From the NCBI RefSeq assembly GCF_020515695.1, contig NZ_JAIWJA010000007.1, positions 248,001 to 312,000 on the forward strand: DNA of 64,000 nucleotides. The letters run 5' to 3'. The notes beneath the pieces were generated by a model. That model was not told the DNA's origin and made no database searches. It saw only the letters and a list, made by a program, of their open reading frames with translations. This DNA is from Pseudomonas sp. MWU16-30317. GTDB taxonomy: Bacteria; Pseudomonadota; Gammaproteobacteria; Pseudomonadales; Pseudomonadaceae. Position 1 is the stretch's first letter; each line of letters starts with the position of its first letter. Of the stretch, positions 34,627 through 44,269 are shown piece after piece. The position numbers were made by a program, and so were the translations under genes.

Positions 34627-36531
34627 TCATACGACGAATTTATTTACCATATTTTGCAGTTGAACGCCCAATCGGGCCAATTCCACACTCGACGATGCAG
34701 TTTCATTACTGGCGAAAGCGTTCTGTTCGGAAATGTCCCTAACACTCAAAATACTGCGATTTATTCCTTCTGCAACCGCACTTTGCTCTTCGGCAGCCGC
34801 CGCAATCTGGACATTCATCGATTCGATGGTCGAGATCGAGTGGCTGATACTCATGATGGACGCTCCGGCATCGCGTGTCAGTTCTACGCTGTTGTCACTC
34901 AACGCTCGGCTGTTATCCAGGATTGCTGCAACCTGTTCCGTCCTGCTATGCAAACCACTGATCAGTAACGCGATTTCCTCTGTAGATAACTGGGTGCGTT
35001 GGGCGAGGCTTCTCACCTCGTCCGCCACCACCGCGAATCCTCGTCCGGCTTCACCAGCCCGAGCAGCCTCGATGGCGGCATTGAGAGCCAATAAGTTGGT
35101 TTGCTCTGCCACCGCCTTGATCACATCCAGCACCCCACCGATCTTGTTGCTCTGGGCTTTGAGATCGTCCATGGCGGTTTTGGAGTGACCAACCTCGATC
35201 GCTAGCCTTTCGATTCGTAGGATCGCTTTTGAAACAACGTCGCCACCCTCCCGAGCCTCCAGTGAAGCGCTGATCGCCGCCCGAGAAGCTTGCTCAGCGT
35301 TCCTTGCGACTTCCTGCACAGTGGCAGCCATTTCGTGCATGGCCGTGGCGACCTGGTCTGTTTCGCTCTTCTGGCTGTTGACGCCTTCGTTAGTCTGCTC
35401 TGTCACCGTTTGAAGTTGTTCGGCAGCGCTAGATATCTGAACCACACCGTCACGCAGACCGCCAATCAACACGCGCAAGTTAGCCGTCATCTTATGCATG
35501 CTGGTCTGCAATCGCCCCAGTTCATCCTGACGAGTCGTGGTCTGTGTGTCTGTCAGGTCACCATTCGCTACCTGCTCCGCGACCTCTAAAGCATCGAGTA
35601 GCGGTGTAACGATCAAGCGGGTAATGATCCAAGCGATCAAGATGCTCATGACGAGAACGACGATCAGCCATAGGACAAGGTATTTTTCCGCCTGCAGGAT
35701 ATCACTGACCCGCAAGGCTTCCTGGTTCTTGGTCAGTAGTGCAGTGGACGAAAGCAGGCTGGCAATATTCTGGCCGATACCGGTCTGGGCATCCTCGACA
35801 GCCACCTGCGCATCGCCAAACTGGGAAATTGCATCCTGATACGCGTTTAACGACTTTTGGAGATTTTTCACTGTATTGGCTTGTAATTCGAACCCCTCCA
35901 GATTGTTGATATACCCGATAGTCGTGGCGACGGAAGAACTCGCCACTTTTTTGGTCTCGGCATTCAGAGAGTAGGTATAACCGCGCACATCGAAACGCAT
36001 TTTTTGAAACAGGCTGAGCGCCTGCGCCGTTGCAGCGCGCTGAGCAATATTCCCTTCCGAGGAGTTCGCGAAATCGTCCAGGTCATTCAACGCATCGGTC
36101 GCTATTTCAGCCTGGCGCCCCGCCGCTGCACGATTGGCCACCATCGCGGCGGTGCCACGAATGATGTCGTTGTAGTAGTCCCGCGATTGTTTCAGGGCGG
36201 TGGTTGCCGCCTCCAGATGAGGAGCATCGGACTCGGAAACAAGTACCGAACGTACATAAACCAAATGGCTTTCCAGATTTTCTAGGCTGACCAGCCAACT
36301 GGCGGCATGATCAGCATCGTAGTTGATCGCGTAGGATAAGCGGCTAATCAACACGTCCCTCGTCAACACACCGAGCGTTCCAATGTCTGCAATTTTTTCG
36401 CTTCTCTGGCTTAACGTTTGAATACCGCTCCAACCGGTAAAGGCGACCAGAACGGTCAGGACGATAACCAAGGTAAAGCCGAGTATCAGTTTCGACCTTA
36501 CGGCGATATTCAGCAGCGCATTGGTCAACAT
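34627..36531 (-). CDS. Methyl-accepting chemotaxis protein, HBM sensor type
   Basis: 634 residues. Membrane span 1 at about 12-32; a ~250-residue all-helical periplasmic region of the size of the bimodular HBM domain, known from McpS which senses organic acids; span 2 (YLVLWLIVVLVMSILIAWI); HAMP; then the signalling domain with the conserved tip EQTNLLALNAAIEAARAGEAGRGFAVVADEVR. It should steer the cell toward a ligand, plausibly the compound handled by the neighbouring transporter. The start overlaps the dehydrogenase stop by seven bases, so they are cotranscribed. Confidence 0.88.
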   Translation of the reverse strand: MLTNALLNIAVRSKLILGFTLVIVLTVLVAFTGWSGIQTLSQRSEKIADIGTLGVLTRDVLISRLSYAINYDADHAASWLVSLENLESHLVYVRSVLVSESDAPHLEAATTALKQSRDYYNDIIRGTAAMVANRAAAGRQAEIATDALNDLDDFANSSEGNIAQRAATAQALSLFQKMRFDVRGYTYSLNAETKKVASSSVATTIGYINNLEGFELQANTVKNLQKSLNAYQDAISQFGDAQVAVEDAQTGIGQNIASLLSSTALLTKNQEALRVSDILQAEKYLVLWLIVVLVMSILIAWIITRLIVTPLLDALEVAEQVANGDLTDTQTTTRQDELGRLQTSMHKMTANLRVLIGGLRDGVVQISSAAEQLQTVTEQTNEGVNSQKSETDQVATAMHEMAATVQEVARNAEQASRAAISASLEAREGGDVVSKAILRIERLAIEVGHSKTAMDDLKAQSNKIGGVLDVIKAVAEQTNLLALNAAIEAARAGEAGRGFAVVADEVRSLAQRTQLSTEEIALLISGLHSRTEQVAAILDNSRALSDNSVELTRDAGASIMSISHSISTIESMNVQIAAAAEEQSAVAEGINRSILSVRDISEQNAFASNETASSSVELARLGVQLQNMVNKFVV

Positions 36532-37622
36532 AGTGCGTCCTTGAAGGGCGAACCCACGTTGACCCGGCTGAGTAGGCCCTGAACAGTTTCAGTTGAAAGA
36601 CCCAGGGCCTCAATCAGGTCATTGGCCGTGAGCAACGCTTCGCCGACAATCAGCCCGGCTGTGGCAACGATGGCCTCGGTGGCTGGCATCGCGACGTTCG
36701 CAATCCGCCCAAGCGCCAGCGTAAATAACAGGCCGTAGGGAACGTCCTCCCAGACATAACGCGTCTCTGTGCGGGTGGGGCCGGCGGGGCCGCCTCGTTT
36801 TCGGTGAAGTTCCTCGGCCACGTCAGCTAACTCGACCGACTCAATGTTGAAGGACTGGCGCAGCTTCTGGGCAAAGCTGGGGAGACTCCAACCAAAGACA
36901 CTGGCGAGCGAACGGCGCTCGGCATCCAGCGCGTTGATCACCTCTGCTGTGCTGGACGTCATGTAGTAGTACTGCGGCCAATCTTCACCGCGTTCGATTC
37001 GTGTCCAATTGAACAAGGCCAGCGGTACATGGCCGACAGCACTGGTGTTGGAAAGCATCGAACTCAGAGGATTTTCTTCAGTTTTAAAGTCACTCCCGAA
37101 CAGTGATTTACAGACGTCCAACGCAAGCCCCCGTTGCGAAACTGGTAAACAGGAAACTCCTAAACTCGGGCGCTTCGTCATGATGTGGACATTTACCGGC
37201 CCCTTGCGTCGGGCCGTCAATGCAGTTGTACCAAAGCTCGCAACAGTGATCTCAATGCCACGCTTAAGCGCCCCCTCGTACAAATAAAGTGAGGAGAGAG
37301 AAGCCATGGAACTAACAATTACAATCTGCCCCGTTCGTAGATGCGGTAACAGCGCGTCCATGACTACGCGGTGCCCATTGAGTGGCAAGGCAATGATTAT
37401 TACGTCAGCGCCAGTGGCGAGTTCTTCTGCACTTAATGCGTAACTGACTTGAAACGCCTCCTCGAGCAATCCTGTTGCTCGCAACGGCTCACTTTGTAGC
37501 AATTGTGCACTGCCTGTCTGAGGCGACCAGACGGCAACATCATGTTGGGTATGTGAAATCCAGGCCGCATAGGCGAGACCTATCGCACCAGAGCCAACTA
37601 TTCCAGTATTCAAGCGAAGCAT
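36525..37622 (-). CDS. Octopine/nopaline-type opine dehydrogenase
   Basis: 365 residues. The N-terminal Rossmann domain has GSGAIG at residues 10-15; the C-terminal helical domain matches the NAD/NADP octopine/nopaline dehydrogenase family, with the SNTSAVGHVPLALFNWTRIE stretch carrying the likely catalytic His. Such enzymes join or split an amino acid and a 2-oxo acid through a secondary amine using NAD(P)H. It sits 140 bases beyond the ABC ATPase gene and directly before the chemoreceptor. Which opine it acts on, and in which direction, cannot be read. Confidence 0.78.
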   Translation of the reverse strand: MLRLNTGIVGSGAIGLAYAAWISHTQHDVAVWSPQTGSAQLLQSEPLRATGLLEEAFQVSYALSAEELATGADVIIIALPLNGHRVVMDALLPHLRTGQIVIVSSMASLSSLYLYEGALKRGIEITVASFGTTALTARRKGPVNVHIMTKRPSLGVSCLPVSQRGLALDVCKSLFGSDFKTEENPLSSMLSNTSAVGHVPLALFNWTRIERGEDWPQYYYMTSSTAEVINALDAERRSLASVFGWSLPSFAQKLRQSFNIESVELADVAEELHRKRGGPAGPTRTETRYVWEDVPYGLLFTLALGRIANVAMPATEAIVATAGLIVGEALLTANDLIEALGLSTETVQGLLSRVNVGSPFKDALC

Positions 37623-37647
37623 TTATAAACCCCACAGTTCTGTGTCT

Positions 37648-37689
37648 ACGATGCGTAGTACCGCGCTCGCACGGCACTACTTGCATCGT
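37648..37689 (-). promoter_or_regulatory. Imperfect hairpin ahead of the opine dehydrogenase gene
   Basis: ACGATGC and GCATCGT, then GTAGT and ACTAC, then CCG and CGG pair with a two-base bulge and one mismatch. It occupies the 140-base gap after the transporter operon. Without a T run it may be a terminator of the upstream operon or part of the dehydrogenase leader. Confidence 0.4.
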
Positions 37690-37762
37690 ATCGTTTTAGA
37701 TATTATTCGTTACTTCAGCTGAACTTGTCCTTGCGACTAAGTCTCATCCACCGAACACCAAT

Positions 37763-39664
37763 TCACTTCCACTCGTCTCCCGGCTCCATGTAAAAGTGAT
37801 TGGGCCCGGCCTGATGGTAGGTCCTGACCGCAGGCTCGAAGTCATGTGACTTGTAGGGTGTATGCAGTTCGCGTGGAACCAGGTGCCGAGTCTGACGGCG
37901 CGCCGGATCAGGGACCGGGACCGCTTCGAGCAGACGACGGGTGTAAGGGTGTCGCGGATTGCTGAAGACCTCGGCGCGGGGTCCTATTTCGACGATCTCA
38001 CCCATGTACATGACGGCCACGCGATGGCTGATGCGTTCCACCACGGCCATATCATGGCTGATGAAAACGAACCCCAGTCCCATCTCTTGCTGCAACTCCA
38101 ACAGCAGATTGACGATCTGAACCTTCACCGATACATCAAGTGCTGAAACCGCTTCGTCCGCTACGATCGTTCCAGGCCGTAACGCCAGCGCGCGGGCAAT
38201 ACAAACGCGCTGCCGCTGCCCGCCTGAAAACTCATGGGGTAGGCGCAACACTGCATCGGCCGGCAATCCCACCCTTGCCAGCAACTCCACTGCCACCTGT
38301 TCGCAGTCGCGCGAACTGGCCAGGCCATGCACCCGCAACGGTTCGATGAGTGCCTGCGCAACACTCTGACGTGGATTGAGGCTTGAGTAGGGATCCTGAA
38401 AAACCATCTGGATTTTCCTGGCGCGCTCCATCGGGGCGATGCTCCCAATGTCTTGACCCTCGACCTTGATCTGGCCGCCCGTTGCGGATAACAGGCCTGT
38501 AATCAGTCGCCCTGTGGTCGACTTACCGCAACCGGACTCGCCGACGATAGCCAGCGTCTCACCACGTCGGAGATTGAAGTTAACGTTCTCTACCGCATGA
38601 ACACGCCCGGTCACGCGCTTGAAGAAGGACGAACGAACGTCGAAACGCGCGACCAGGTTCGATACTTCCAGCAAGTACGGAGCGTCATGTTGAACGCTGT
38701 CGCTGACCTGTGGAACGGGGGCGGTCGCGCCGGTTTTGATGTCATAGATCGGGAACGGCTGGGGAAGATTGTGCGCATTCATGGAGCCCAATTCCGGAAC
38801 AGCCGCAATCAGCGCCTTGGTATAAGCCTTCTGCGGGCGCGCAAAAATGTCAGCGGTGGCTCCGGTCTCAATCTTGTCACCGCGGTACATCACCAAAGTG
38901 CGGTCCGCGATCTCCGCTACAACTCCCATGTCGTGTGTGATGAACACCACTGCCATATGCTCTTGGGTTTGCAGTTCTTTGATCAGTTCCAGTATCTGTG
39001 CCTGGATGGTCACATCAAGCGCCGTGGTCGGTTCATCGGCAATGAGTACCGATGGGTTACACGCCAACGCCATCGCGATCATGACGCGTTGACGCATGCC
39101 ACCCGAAAACTGATGAGGGTAATCGCTGAAACGCTGGTTACTTGCCGGAATTCGGACTCGATCCATCAGGCGCAACACTTCGGCGCGTGCCTCGGCGTGA
39201 TTCAGTCGGCGATGAAGGAGCAGCGGTTCCGCAATCTGTTCCCCAATGCTCATGACCGGGTTGAGCGAGGTCATCGGTTCCTGAAAAATCATGGCAATCC
39301 GATTACCGCGCAGGGTCGCCATTTCAGGTTCTGAAAGGGTCAACAACTCGCTCCCATCCAGACATATACTTCCTTGGACGCGGCTGCTTTTAGGCGACAG
39401 AAGTCCCATGACCGCCATCGCTGAAACGCTCTTGCCGGAACCTGACTCGCCGACGATCGCAAGGGTCTCGCCCCGCGCAACGCTGAAATCCAGGCCATTG
39501 ACGACTGAGGCCCATGCTTCGCCCCGGCGAAACGCTACGTTGAGCCCGCTGACCTGCAGAACCGCTTTCTGGCGCCCGGCCGATGCAGTGGCGCTGATAA
39601 GAGTGTCATTCATAGGGGGCCGAATGCTCCGAGGGCTGGAGGTGATGATGCTGTGCGTATTCAT
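37763..39664 (-). CDS. Dipeptide/opine-type ABC transporter, fused double ATPase
   Basis: 633 residues containing two complete ABC ATPase domains in tandem (DppD- and DppF-like). The first has Walker A GESGSGKS, signature FSGGMRQRV and Walker B VLIADEPTTALD; the second has GESGCGKS, FSGGQRQRV and IVADEAVSALD. Each is followed by the oligopeptide-ABC C-terminal extension. It energises the two permeases encoded just upstream, which it follows by an ATGA overlap. An in-frame Met18 is a possible later start. Confidence 0.9.
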   Translation of the reverse strand: MNTHSIITSSPRSIRPPMNDTLISATASAGRQKAVLQVSGLNVAFRRGEAWASVVNGLDFSVARGETLAIVGESGSGKSVSAMAVMGLLSPKSSRVQGSICLDGSELLTLSEPEMATLRGNRIAMIFQEPMTSLNPVMSIGEQIAEPLLLHRRLNHAEARAEVLRLMDRVRIPASNQRFSDYPHQFSGGMRQRVMIAMALACNPSVLIADEPTTALDVTIQAQILELIKELQTQEHMAVVFITHDMGVVAEIADRTLVMYRGDKIETGATADIFARPQKAYTKALIAAVPELGSMNAHNLPQPFPIYDIKTGATAPVPQVSDSVQHDAPYLLEVSNLVARFDVRSSFFKRVTGRVHAVENVNFNLRRGETLAIVGESGCGKSTTGRLITGLLSATGGQIKVEGQDIGSIAPMERARKIQMVFQDPYSSLNPRQSVAQALIEPLRVHGLASSRDCEQVAVELLARVGLPADAVLRLPHEFSGGQRQRVCIARALALRPGTIVADEAVSALDVSVKVQIVNLLLELQQEMGLGFVFISHDMAVVERISHRVAVMYMGEIVEIGPRAEVFSNPRHPYTRRLLEAVPVPDPARRQTRHLVPRELHTPYKSHDFEPAVRTYHQAGPNHFYMEPGDEWK

Positions 39665-40533
39665 GAGCGCTCCGATCGTGTTTTGGGATCTATGGCGTCA
39701 CGTAGCGCATCGCCCAGCAGACTGAGCGCCAGGACCGTCAGTAGAATCGCGATGCTCGGGCAGACCGTCAGCCACCACGCATCCATAATATTTTCAAAGC
39801 CTTCACGGATCATGCTGCCCCATGTCGGCGTGGGTGGCGGCGCACCCAGACCAATGAAGCTCAGCGACGCCTCTGTGCGAATCGCGGTCGCCATCCACAG
39901 GGCGCCCAGCACGACGACTTCTGAAATCATGTTGGGCAGAATGTGGATACCCATCAGGCGCATCGGCCCGTATCCCAATGAGCGGCCCGCTTCAACGAAA
40001 TCCCGTTGTTTCAATACAATGGTCGGTGCGCGGGCGACGCGTACGAAAGGCGCAATTTCGGTGATGGCGATCGCGATGATCAGGTTTTCCAGACTAGCCC
40101 CTAACATGGCAGCCACCATCAGGCCGAGGAGCAAGGTCGGAAATGAGAGCAACACGTCAACCAGCCCCATAATGAACCGGTCCAGTACCCCGCCTATATA
40201 GCCTGCGAGAACACCCAGTGCAGAGCCGATGATCATGGCAATCATGACCGCCACGAAACCGACAAGCAGTGACACACGTGCGCCATAAATCAGTCGTGAC
40301 AGGACATCCCGTCCATAACTGTCTGTGCCCAACCAGAACTCTGCGGACGGAGGCTCAAGTCGATAAGCAATGTTCTGCTGCAAAGGATCGTAGGGCGCCA
40401 ACAGCGGCGCAAACACGGCAATCAATATGATCAGTAACAGCAATCCGATACCGATCCATGCCATTCGATTGGTAGCCAAGGCCTGCCAAAGCCCATTCGG
40501 CCTGGCGGCTAATGGTGCGGCTAAAGAGGTCAT
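39661..40533 (-). CDS. ABC transporter permease, DppC-like
   Basis: 290 residues with about six membrane spans; the N-terminal DppC/OppC segment ends in FWLGTDSYGRDVLSRLIYGARVS, and the EAA loop is EAGRSLGYGPMRLMGIHILPN. It pairs with the DppB-like permease and overlaps both neighbours by four bases. Confidence 0.9.
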   Translation of the reverse strand: MTSLAAPLAARPNGLWQALATNRMAWIGIGLLLLIILIAVFAPLLAPYDPLQQNIAYRLEPPSAEFWLGTDSYGRDVLSRLIYGARVSLLVGFVAVMIAMIIGSALGVLAGYIGGVLDRFIMGLVDVLLSFPTLLLGLMVAAMLGASLENLIIAIAITEIAPFVRVARAPTIVLKQRDFVEAGRSLGYGPMRLMGIHILPNMISEVVVLGALWMATAIRTEASLSFIGLGAPPPTPTWGSMIREGFENIMDAWWLTVCPSIAILLTVLALSLLGDALRDAIDPKTRSERS

Positions 40534-41471
40534 TTGAATTTCACTCGAGGATCAACCAACCCATAAACAAGGTCGGTCAAGATGTTGACGACAATGACAC
40601 AGCAGGCGAACACCACCATCAAACCCTGGAGCAAGCTGTAATCACGAGTATTTAATGCGCCAAGAATCAACTTACCCAGCCCTGGTCGGTTAAACACAAT
40701 CTCAGTCAGTACAGAGTTACCAATCAACGTACCGAAATATAATCCGACCACTGTAACGATGGGGATCAGTGCATTACGCAAGCCGTGCCGCAAGACCAGG
40801 CGCATCGCGGGGACACCTTTGGCTTTGGCCGTTCGTATGTAGTCTTCACCCATGACACCCAACATAGATGAACGGGTAACGCGCATCACATAAGCCGTCA
40901 TGATCAGGCCAAGGTTGAACGCCGGCAGTGCCAACGCATGCAACTGCGCCAGCCATCCCCCATCTACGGCACTGCCTATCACCGGGAACCACCGAAGATG
41001 AATGGCAAACACCAGCAACATCAGAATCGCTGATACAAACGCTGGAAATGACAATCCCACCAGCGACAGCACTCGGCCTAGGTAATCCGGCCAAGCGTTA
41101 CGCCGCAGTGCCGCCCAGACGCCCAAAGGCAAGCCCAGGATCAGCCCAATCACAATCGACGCCAACGTCAGTTGCAGCGTCCAGGGAAGCACCAGGGCCA
41201 CTTCTTGCGCCACGGTCCGGCCGCTGGACATGGATACACCGAAGTTGCCAGACAACATATCGCCAAGAAAATGCACGTATTGAATGTAAACCGGTTGATC
41301 CAGGCCGAGTTGAGTGCGCATAGCCCTCAGTGACTCGGCGCTGGCCTGATCGCCTAGCATCACTGCTGCCGGATCGCCCGGGACCAGGCGCACCAATACA
41401 AACACCGTCGTCAACATGGCAATCAACGTAGGTATGGCCAGCAGGAGTCGTTTGATCGCAAATTGCATCAT
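40530..41471 (-). CDS. ABC transporter permease, DppB-like
   Basis: 313 residues, six membrane spans. Family marks: VLVRLVPGDPAAVMLG near the start, the EAA loop DYIRTAKAKGVPAMRLVLRHG read in part, and the end GLVDPRVKF. It is translationally coupled to the flavoprotein gene upstream (ATGA) and to the DppC-like gene downstream. Confidence 0.9.
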   Translation of the reverse strand: MMQFAIKRLLLAIPTLIAMLTTVFVLVRLVPGDPAAVMLGDQASAESLRAMRTQLGLDQPVYIQYVHFLGDMLSGNFGVSMSSGRTVAQEVALVLPWTLQLTLASIVIGLILGLPLGVWAALRRNAWPDYLGRVLSLVGLSFPAFVSAILMLLVFAIHLRWFPVIGSAVDGGWLAQLHALALPAFNLGLIMTAYVMRVTRSSMLGVMGEDYIRTAKAKGVPAMRLVLRHGLRNALIPIVTVVGLYFGTLIGNSVLTEIVFNRPGLGKLILGALNTRDYSLLQGLMVVFACCVIVVNILTDLVYGLVDPRVKFK

Positions 41472-42868
41472 GACTTATCCTCATCGATATCAAGCGACGC
41501 CAACTCACCGAGCGTCAGCGGCTTCAACGGTGGGCGAATACGGAAATACCCTACGGTCGCAACAGACTGTTTTTGTTCCGCTGCAATGATGTTCGCGACT
41601 GTGTATCCGCACTGTCGACCCTGACAGGGACCCATGCCCGCCCGGGTAAACGCCTTGAGTTGATTGGGGCCAGGCAAAGCGATAGCAGCGGCTTTGCGAA
41701 TATCGCCTGCGGTCAGCTCCTCACAGCGACAGACAATGGTGTCGCTGGATGGAGCGAGAATGCTTGCCCGAGGTGGATACAGCGCATCAAGCATCGGCCG
41801 CAAACGCAGCAATGAACCCAGCTTATCTCGAAGTTTTTTCTTCCTGGCGCTCGCTGCTTCTGCAGTGAGACGTCCGGCCCGTATGCCGATACCCAGCGCA
41901 ACAATTTCACCCCGTACACACGCTGCTTTCGCACCGCCTATTCCCGCGCCATCACCGGCCACATAAATACCGGATTCGGTCGTTTGGCCCCACTCGTCAA
42001 GGTCAGGCGAGAGGCACGACTGTTGCTCGCTCCAACTGTGTTTACAGCCCGACGCCTGCGTAATGTGGATGGAGGGCACAATGCCCTCGTGGGACAGCAG
42101 CACACTCGCCTCGACACGAACCGACTTACCGTCGGACTGGACGTATTCCAATGCCTCAAGGCGTCCTTCACCCAGCGCTCGCAGGGCAGTCGCTCCGCGC
42201 ACCCGGCGAACGCCGGCGCTTCTGATTTCATACAACCATTTAAGGCCCTTGCCGATTTCCTTCAGGTCGGCCAGCGCTGCACCCGCCCAAGGTAATGCGC
42301 GGCGCCACCCACCCGGGGGCGAAGTATCAATCCACCCGGCGATACTCCCTCCTGCACGCAATAGCTGCGCCATATACAAGAGTGGCAGCGGACCGCAGCC
42401 GACCACCCACACAGGTTGTGAAGGCACCTGGCTTGAGGTCTTCAACAGGATCTGGGCTGCGCCGACGGTCAACACGCCCGGCAGCGTCCAACCAGGAAAC
42501 GGCGCCGGTCGCTCTTGAGCGCCGGTGGCCAATACAACCTGTTCAGCACGCACAGCCTCGACCTGCCCGTCGCGCTTAAGGAACACCCTCCACGTTGGCT
42601 CAATCTTCCAGACCTGCGTCTGTGGTTCATAAACCGCGCCGCATCCTCGAAATCGCGCGACGAGCTCGGTACCGGCGCGGTACTCATTACCAAGAATCGC
42701 ACCTGTCGGGGTGGGCGCAACGGCTTCGACTGCGCGCCAGATTTGTCCTCCCGGTGCAGGTTGCTCATCGACCACCAAAACGCCAAGGCCAAGCTCGCGC
42801 ATGCCGATCGCCGCGCTCATGCCGGCGGGACCTGCACCGATCACAACCACATCAAATTTACGTGTCAT
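41468..42868 (-). CDS. Opine oxidase subunit A / HcnB-like flavoprotein
   Basis: 466 residues. FAD-binding GAGPAGMSAAIGMRELG at the N-terminus, a pyridine-nucleotide-disulfide oxidoreductase fold, and a C-terminal BFD-like iron-sulfur motif CRCEE...GPCQGRQCG. This arrangement is shared by OoxA, HcnB and the alpha subunit of D-hydroxyproline dehydrogenase. Together with the next two genes it should oxidise a C-N bond of an imported substrate and pass electrons to the respiratory chain. The start at 42868 overlaps the 2Fe-2S gene as ATGA. Confidence 0.85.
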   Translation of the reverse strand: MTRKFDVVVIGAGPAGMSAAIGMRELGLGVLVVDEQPAPGGQIWRAVEAVAPTPTGAILGNEYRAGTELVARFRGCGAVYEPQTQVWKIEPTWRVFLKRDGQVEAVRAEQVVLATGAQERPAPFPGWTLPGVLTVGAAQILLKTSSQVPSQPVWVVGCGPLPLLYMAQLLRAGGSIAGWIDTSPPGGWRRALPWAGAALADLKEIGKGLKWLYEIRSAGVRRVRGATALRALGEGRLEALEYVQSDGKSVRVEASVLLSHEGIVPSIHITQASGCKHSWSEQQSCLSPDLDEWGQTTESGIYVAGDGAGIGGAKAACVRGEIVALGIGIRAGRLTAEAASARKKKLRDKLGSLLRLRPMLDALYPPRASILAPSSDTIVCRCEELTAGDIRKAAAIALPGPNQLKAFTRAGMGPCQGRQCGYTVANIIAAEQKQSVATVGYFRIRPPLKPLTLGELASLDIDEDKS

Positions 42869-43173
42869 GCCGTCACGCTCCGCCGACCATATTGGCGCTC
42901 CACCTGCATGCCCTCTTGCACTGTCACCAAACAGGATTGTGTAGAGGCCACACCATCGATGACCGCGAGGCAATCGAAGCAAACGCCCATCATGCAATAG
43001 GGTGCCCGTGGGGTGCCAAGCACTGGAGTCGTACGGCTGGCCAGCGCTTCCTGCCTCAACAGCACAGCGGCGACCGACTCTCCTTCAGCCGCTGCAACGG
43101 GTATGCCGTCAATAAACAGCGTCAACGTAGCGGTTGGCGACTCAGGCAGTCTTTTGAACATTGAAACGCCCAT
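42865..43173 (-). CDS. Small (2Fe-2S)-binding subunit, HcnA-like
   Basis: About 102 residues. Ferredoxin-like cysteines C-x4-C-x2-C in YCMMGVCFDCL and a later Cys in TQSCLV hold one [2Fe-2S] cluster. Equivalent to HcnA or the gamma subunit of D-hydroxyproline dehydrogenase. The start at 43173 has GGAG ten bases upstream; ATG 43161 is an alternative. It overlaps the upstream FAD gene by about 30 bases. Confidence 0.85.
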   Translation of the reverse strand: MGVSMFKRLPESPTATLTLFIDGIPVAAAEGESVAAVLLRQEALASRTTPVLGTPRAPYCMMGVCFDCLAVIDGVASTQSCLVTVQEGMQVERQYGRRSVTA

Positions 43174-44269
43174 GATGAAAGATCTCCAAAGAGGCAGGCA
43201 GTACCCCGTCAATCAGCGCCTTGGCGTAGGCGCCCGCATGAAAGGGAGCCAAGGTCACGCCGGAATGGCATAGCGCGATATCCGCGCCTGGATGGCTGAT
43301 GGATTTCGCATAGACGGGATTGCCGTCCGGTGTCATGACCCGCAGGCAGGACCATTGGCGGATCAACTTCGCTTTCGCCAGATCCGGAACAATCCTCAGG
43401 GCTTTGCGCACCATGCGCGCGGCGCCCTCAGCAGTCGTGGCCAGGTCGAACCCAACGTCTTCCTGGGTTACACCGATCATGACCGTCCCTTCGCCTGTTT
43501 GACGCAGGCCGCTTGCGGGAACGGGCAGCAATGGGGCGATTCGCTCGGTCACCAGGATTTGCCCCCGCTGGGGACGCAATGGCACATCTAGCCCCACCAT
43601 CGGCCCAAGCGCTGACGATCCGAGACCCGCCGCAATCACCACACGCTCAGCGCGCGCGCGGAGCGTCCCGGCCACAACTTCGAATCCGCCACCCGGCAGT
43701 TTGTGAATGGCCTTCACGGCCTGATTGCTGCGCAGTGTCCCTCCCCTTTGCAGGAATGCCTTGTGCATCGCCGCCATCACCCGAAGAGGGTTCGCTTGTC
43801 CATCCAGTTCACCAAAACTAGCGCCTGCCACCTCCTTTCCCAAACGCAGCGAGGGGAAGCGCCGGTTGAGCTCGGCCCGATCCAGCATTTGAGTTGTGGG
43901 GGCAAGCTCCGGGGTCTGGGCGTGCCATCTGGCAATGTGATGCGTGCGGGCGTAGAACTCATCCTCGCTCAGGCAGAAGTTCAATCCTCCGTTACACTCA
44001 TACGCCAACTCCATGCCACTTTCCGCCTCAAGCTGCATGACGAACTGTGGCCAATCTCTTGCCGCCTGAAGTGACATGCGCTGGTAAGCAGGGTGACCGA
44101 AGCCTTTACCATGGGCCCAAACCAAACCAAAGTTGGCCTTCGCTGCACGAAAATCCGTATCCGCCCCATCCAGCATGAGCACCCGGCGACTCATTCCGGC
44201 TAACCCATACCCAATGGCGGCACCGACCATTCCGCCGCCAGCGACGATCACGTCATATTCGAAGGACAT
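43142..44269 (-). CDS. Opine oxidase subunit B / HcnC-like FAD amine oxidoreductase
   Basis: 375 residues of the D-amino-acid oxidase (DAO) fold: GGGMVGAAIGYGLA at the N-terminus for FAD, RQWSCLRVMTPDGNPVYAK and the C-terminal LCHSGVTLAPFHAGAYAKALIDG. Equivalent to OoxB/HcnC or the beta subunit of D-hydroxyproline dehydrogenase, the likely site of substrate oxidation. Its start codon directly follows the stop of the binding-protein gene. Confidence 0.86.
   Translation of the reverse strand: MSFEYDVIVAGGGMVGAAIGYGLAGMSRRVLMLDGADTDFRAAKANFGLVWAHGKGFGHPAYQRMSLQAARDWPQFVMQLEAESGMELAYECNGGLNFCLSEDEFYARTHHIARWHAQTPELAPTTQMLDRAELNRRFPSLRLGKEVAGASFGELDGQANPLRVMAAMHKAFLQRGGTLRSNQAVKAIHKLPGGGFEVVAGTLRARAERVVIAAGLGSSALGPMVGLDVPLRPQRGQILVTERIAPLLPVPASGLRQTGEGTVMIGVTQEDVGFDLATTAEGAARMVRKALRIVPDLAKAKLIRQWSCLRVMTPDGNPVYAKSISHPGADIALCHSGVTLAPFHAGAYAKALIDGVLPASLEIFHHGRFNVQKTA

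Noticed and set aside
36525..37622. Metallophore (pseudopaline/staphylopine) opine dehydrogenase
   Set aside because: No nicotianamine synthase-like gene or TonB receptor is nearby, and the partners are catabolic.
42865..44269. Hydrogen cyanide synthase hcnABC
   Set aside because: The three subunit types match, but gene order and spacing differ from hcnABC, and the genes sit between transporter and binding-protein genes. An opine oxidase or D-hydroxyproline dehydrogenase-like enzyme fits better.
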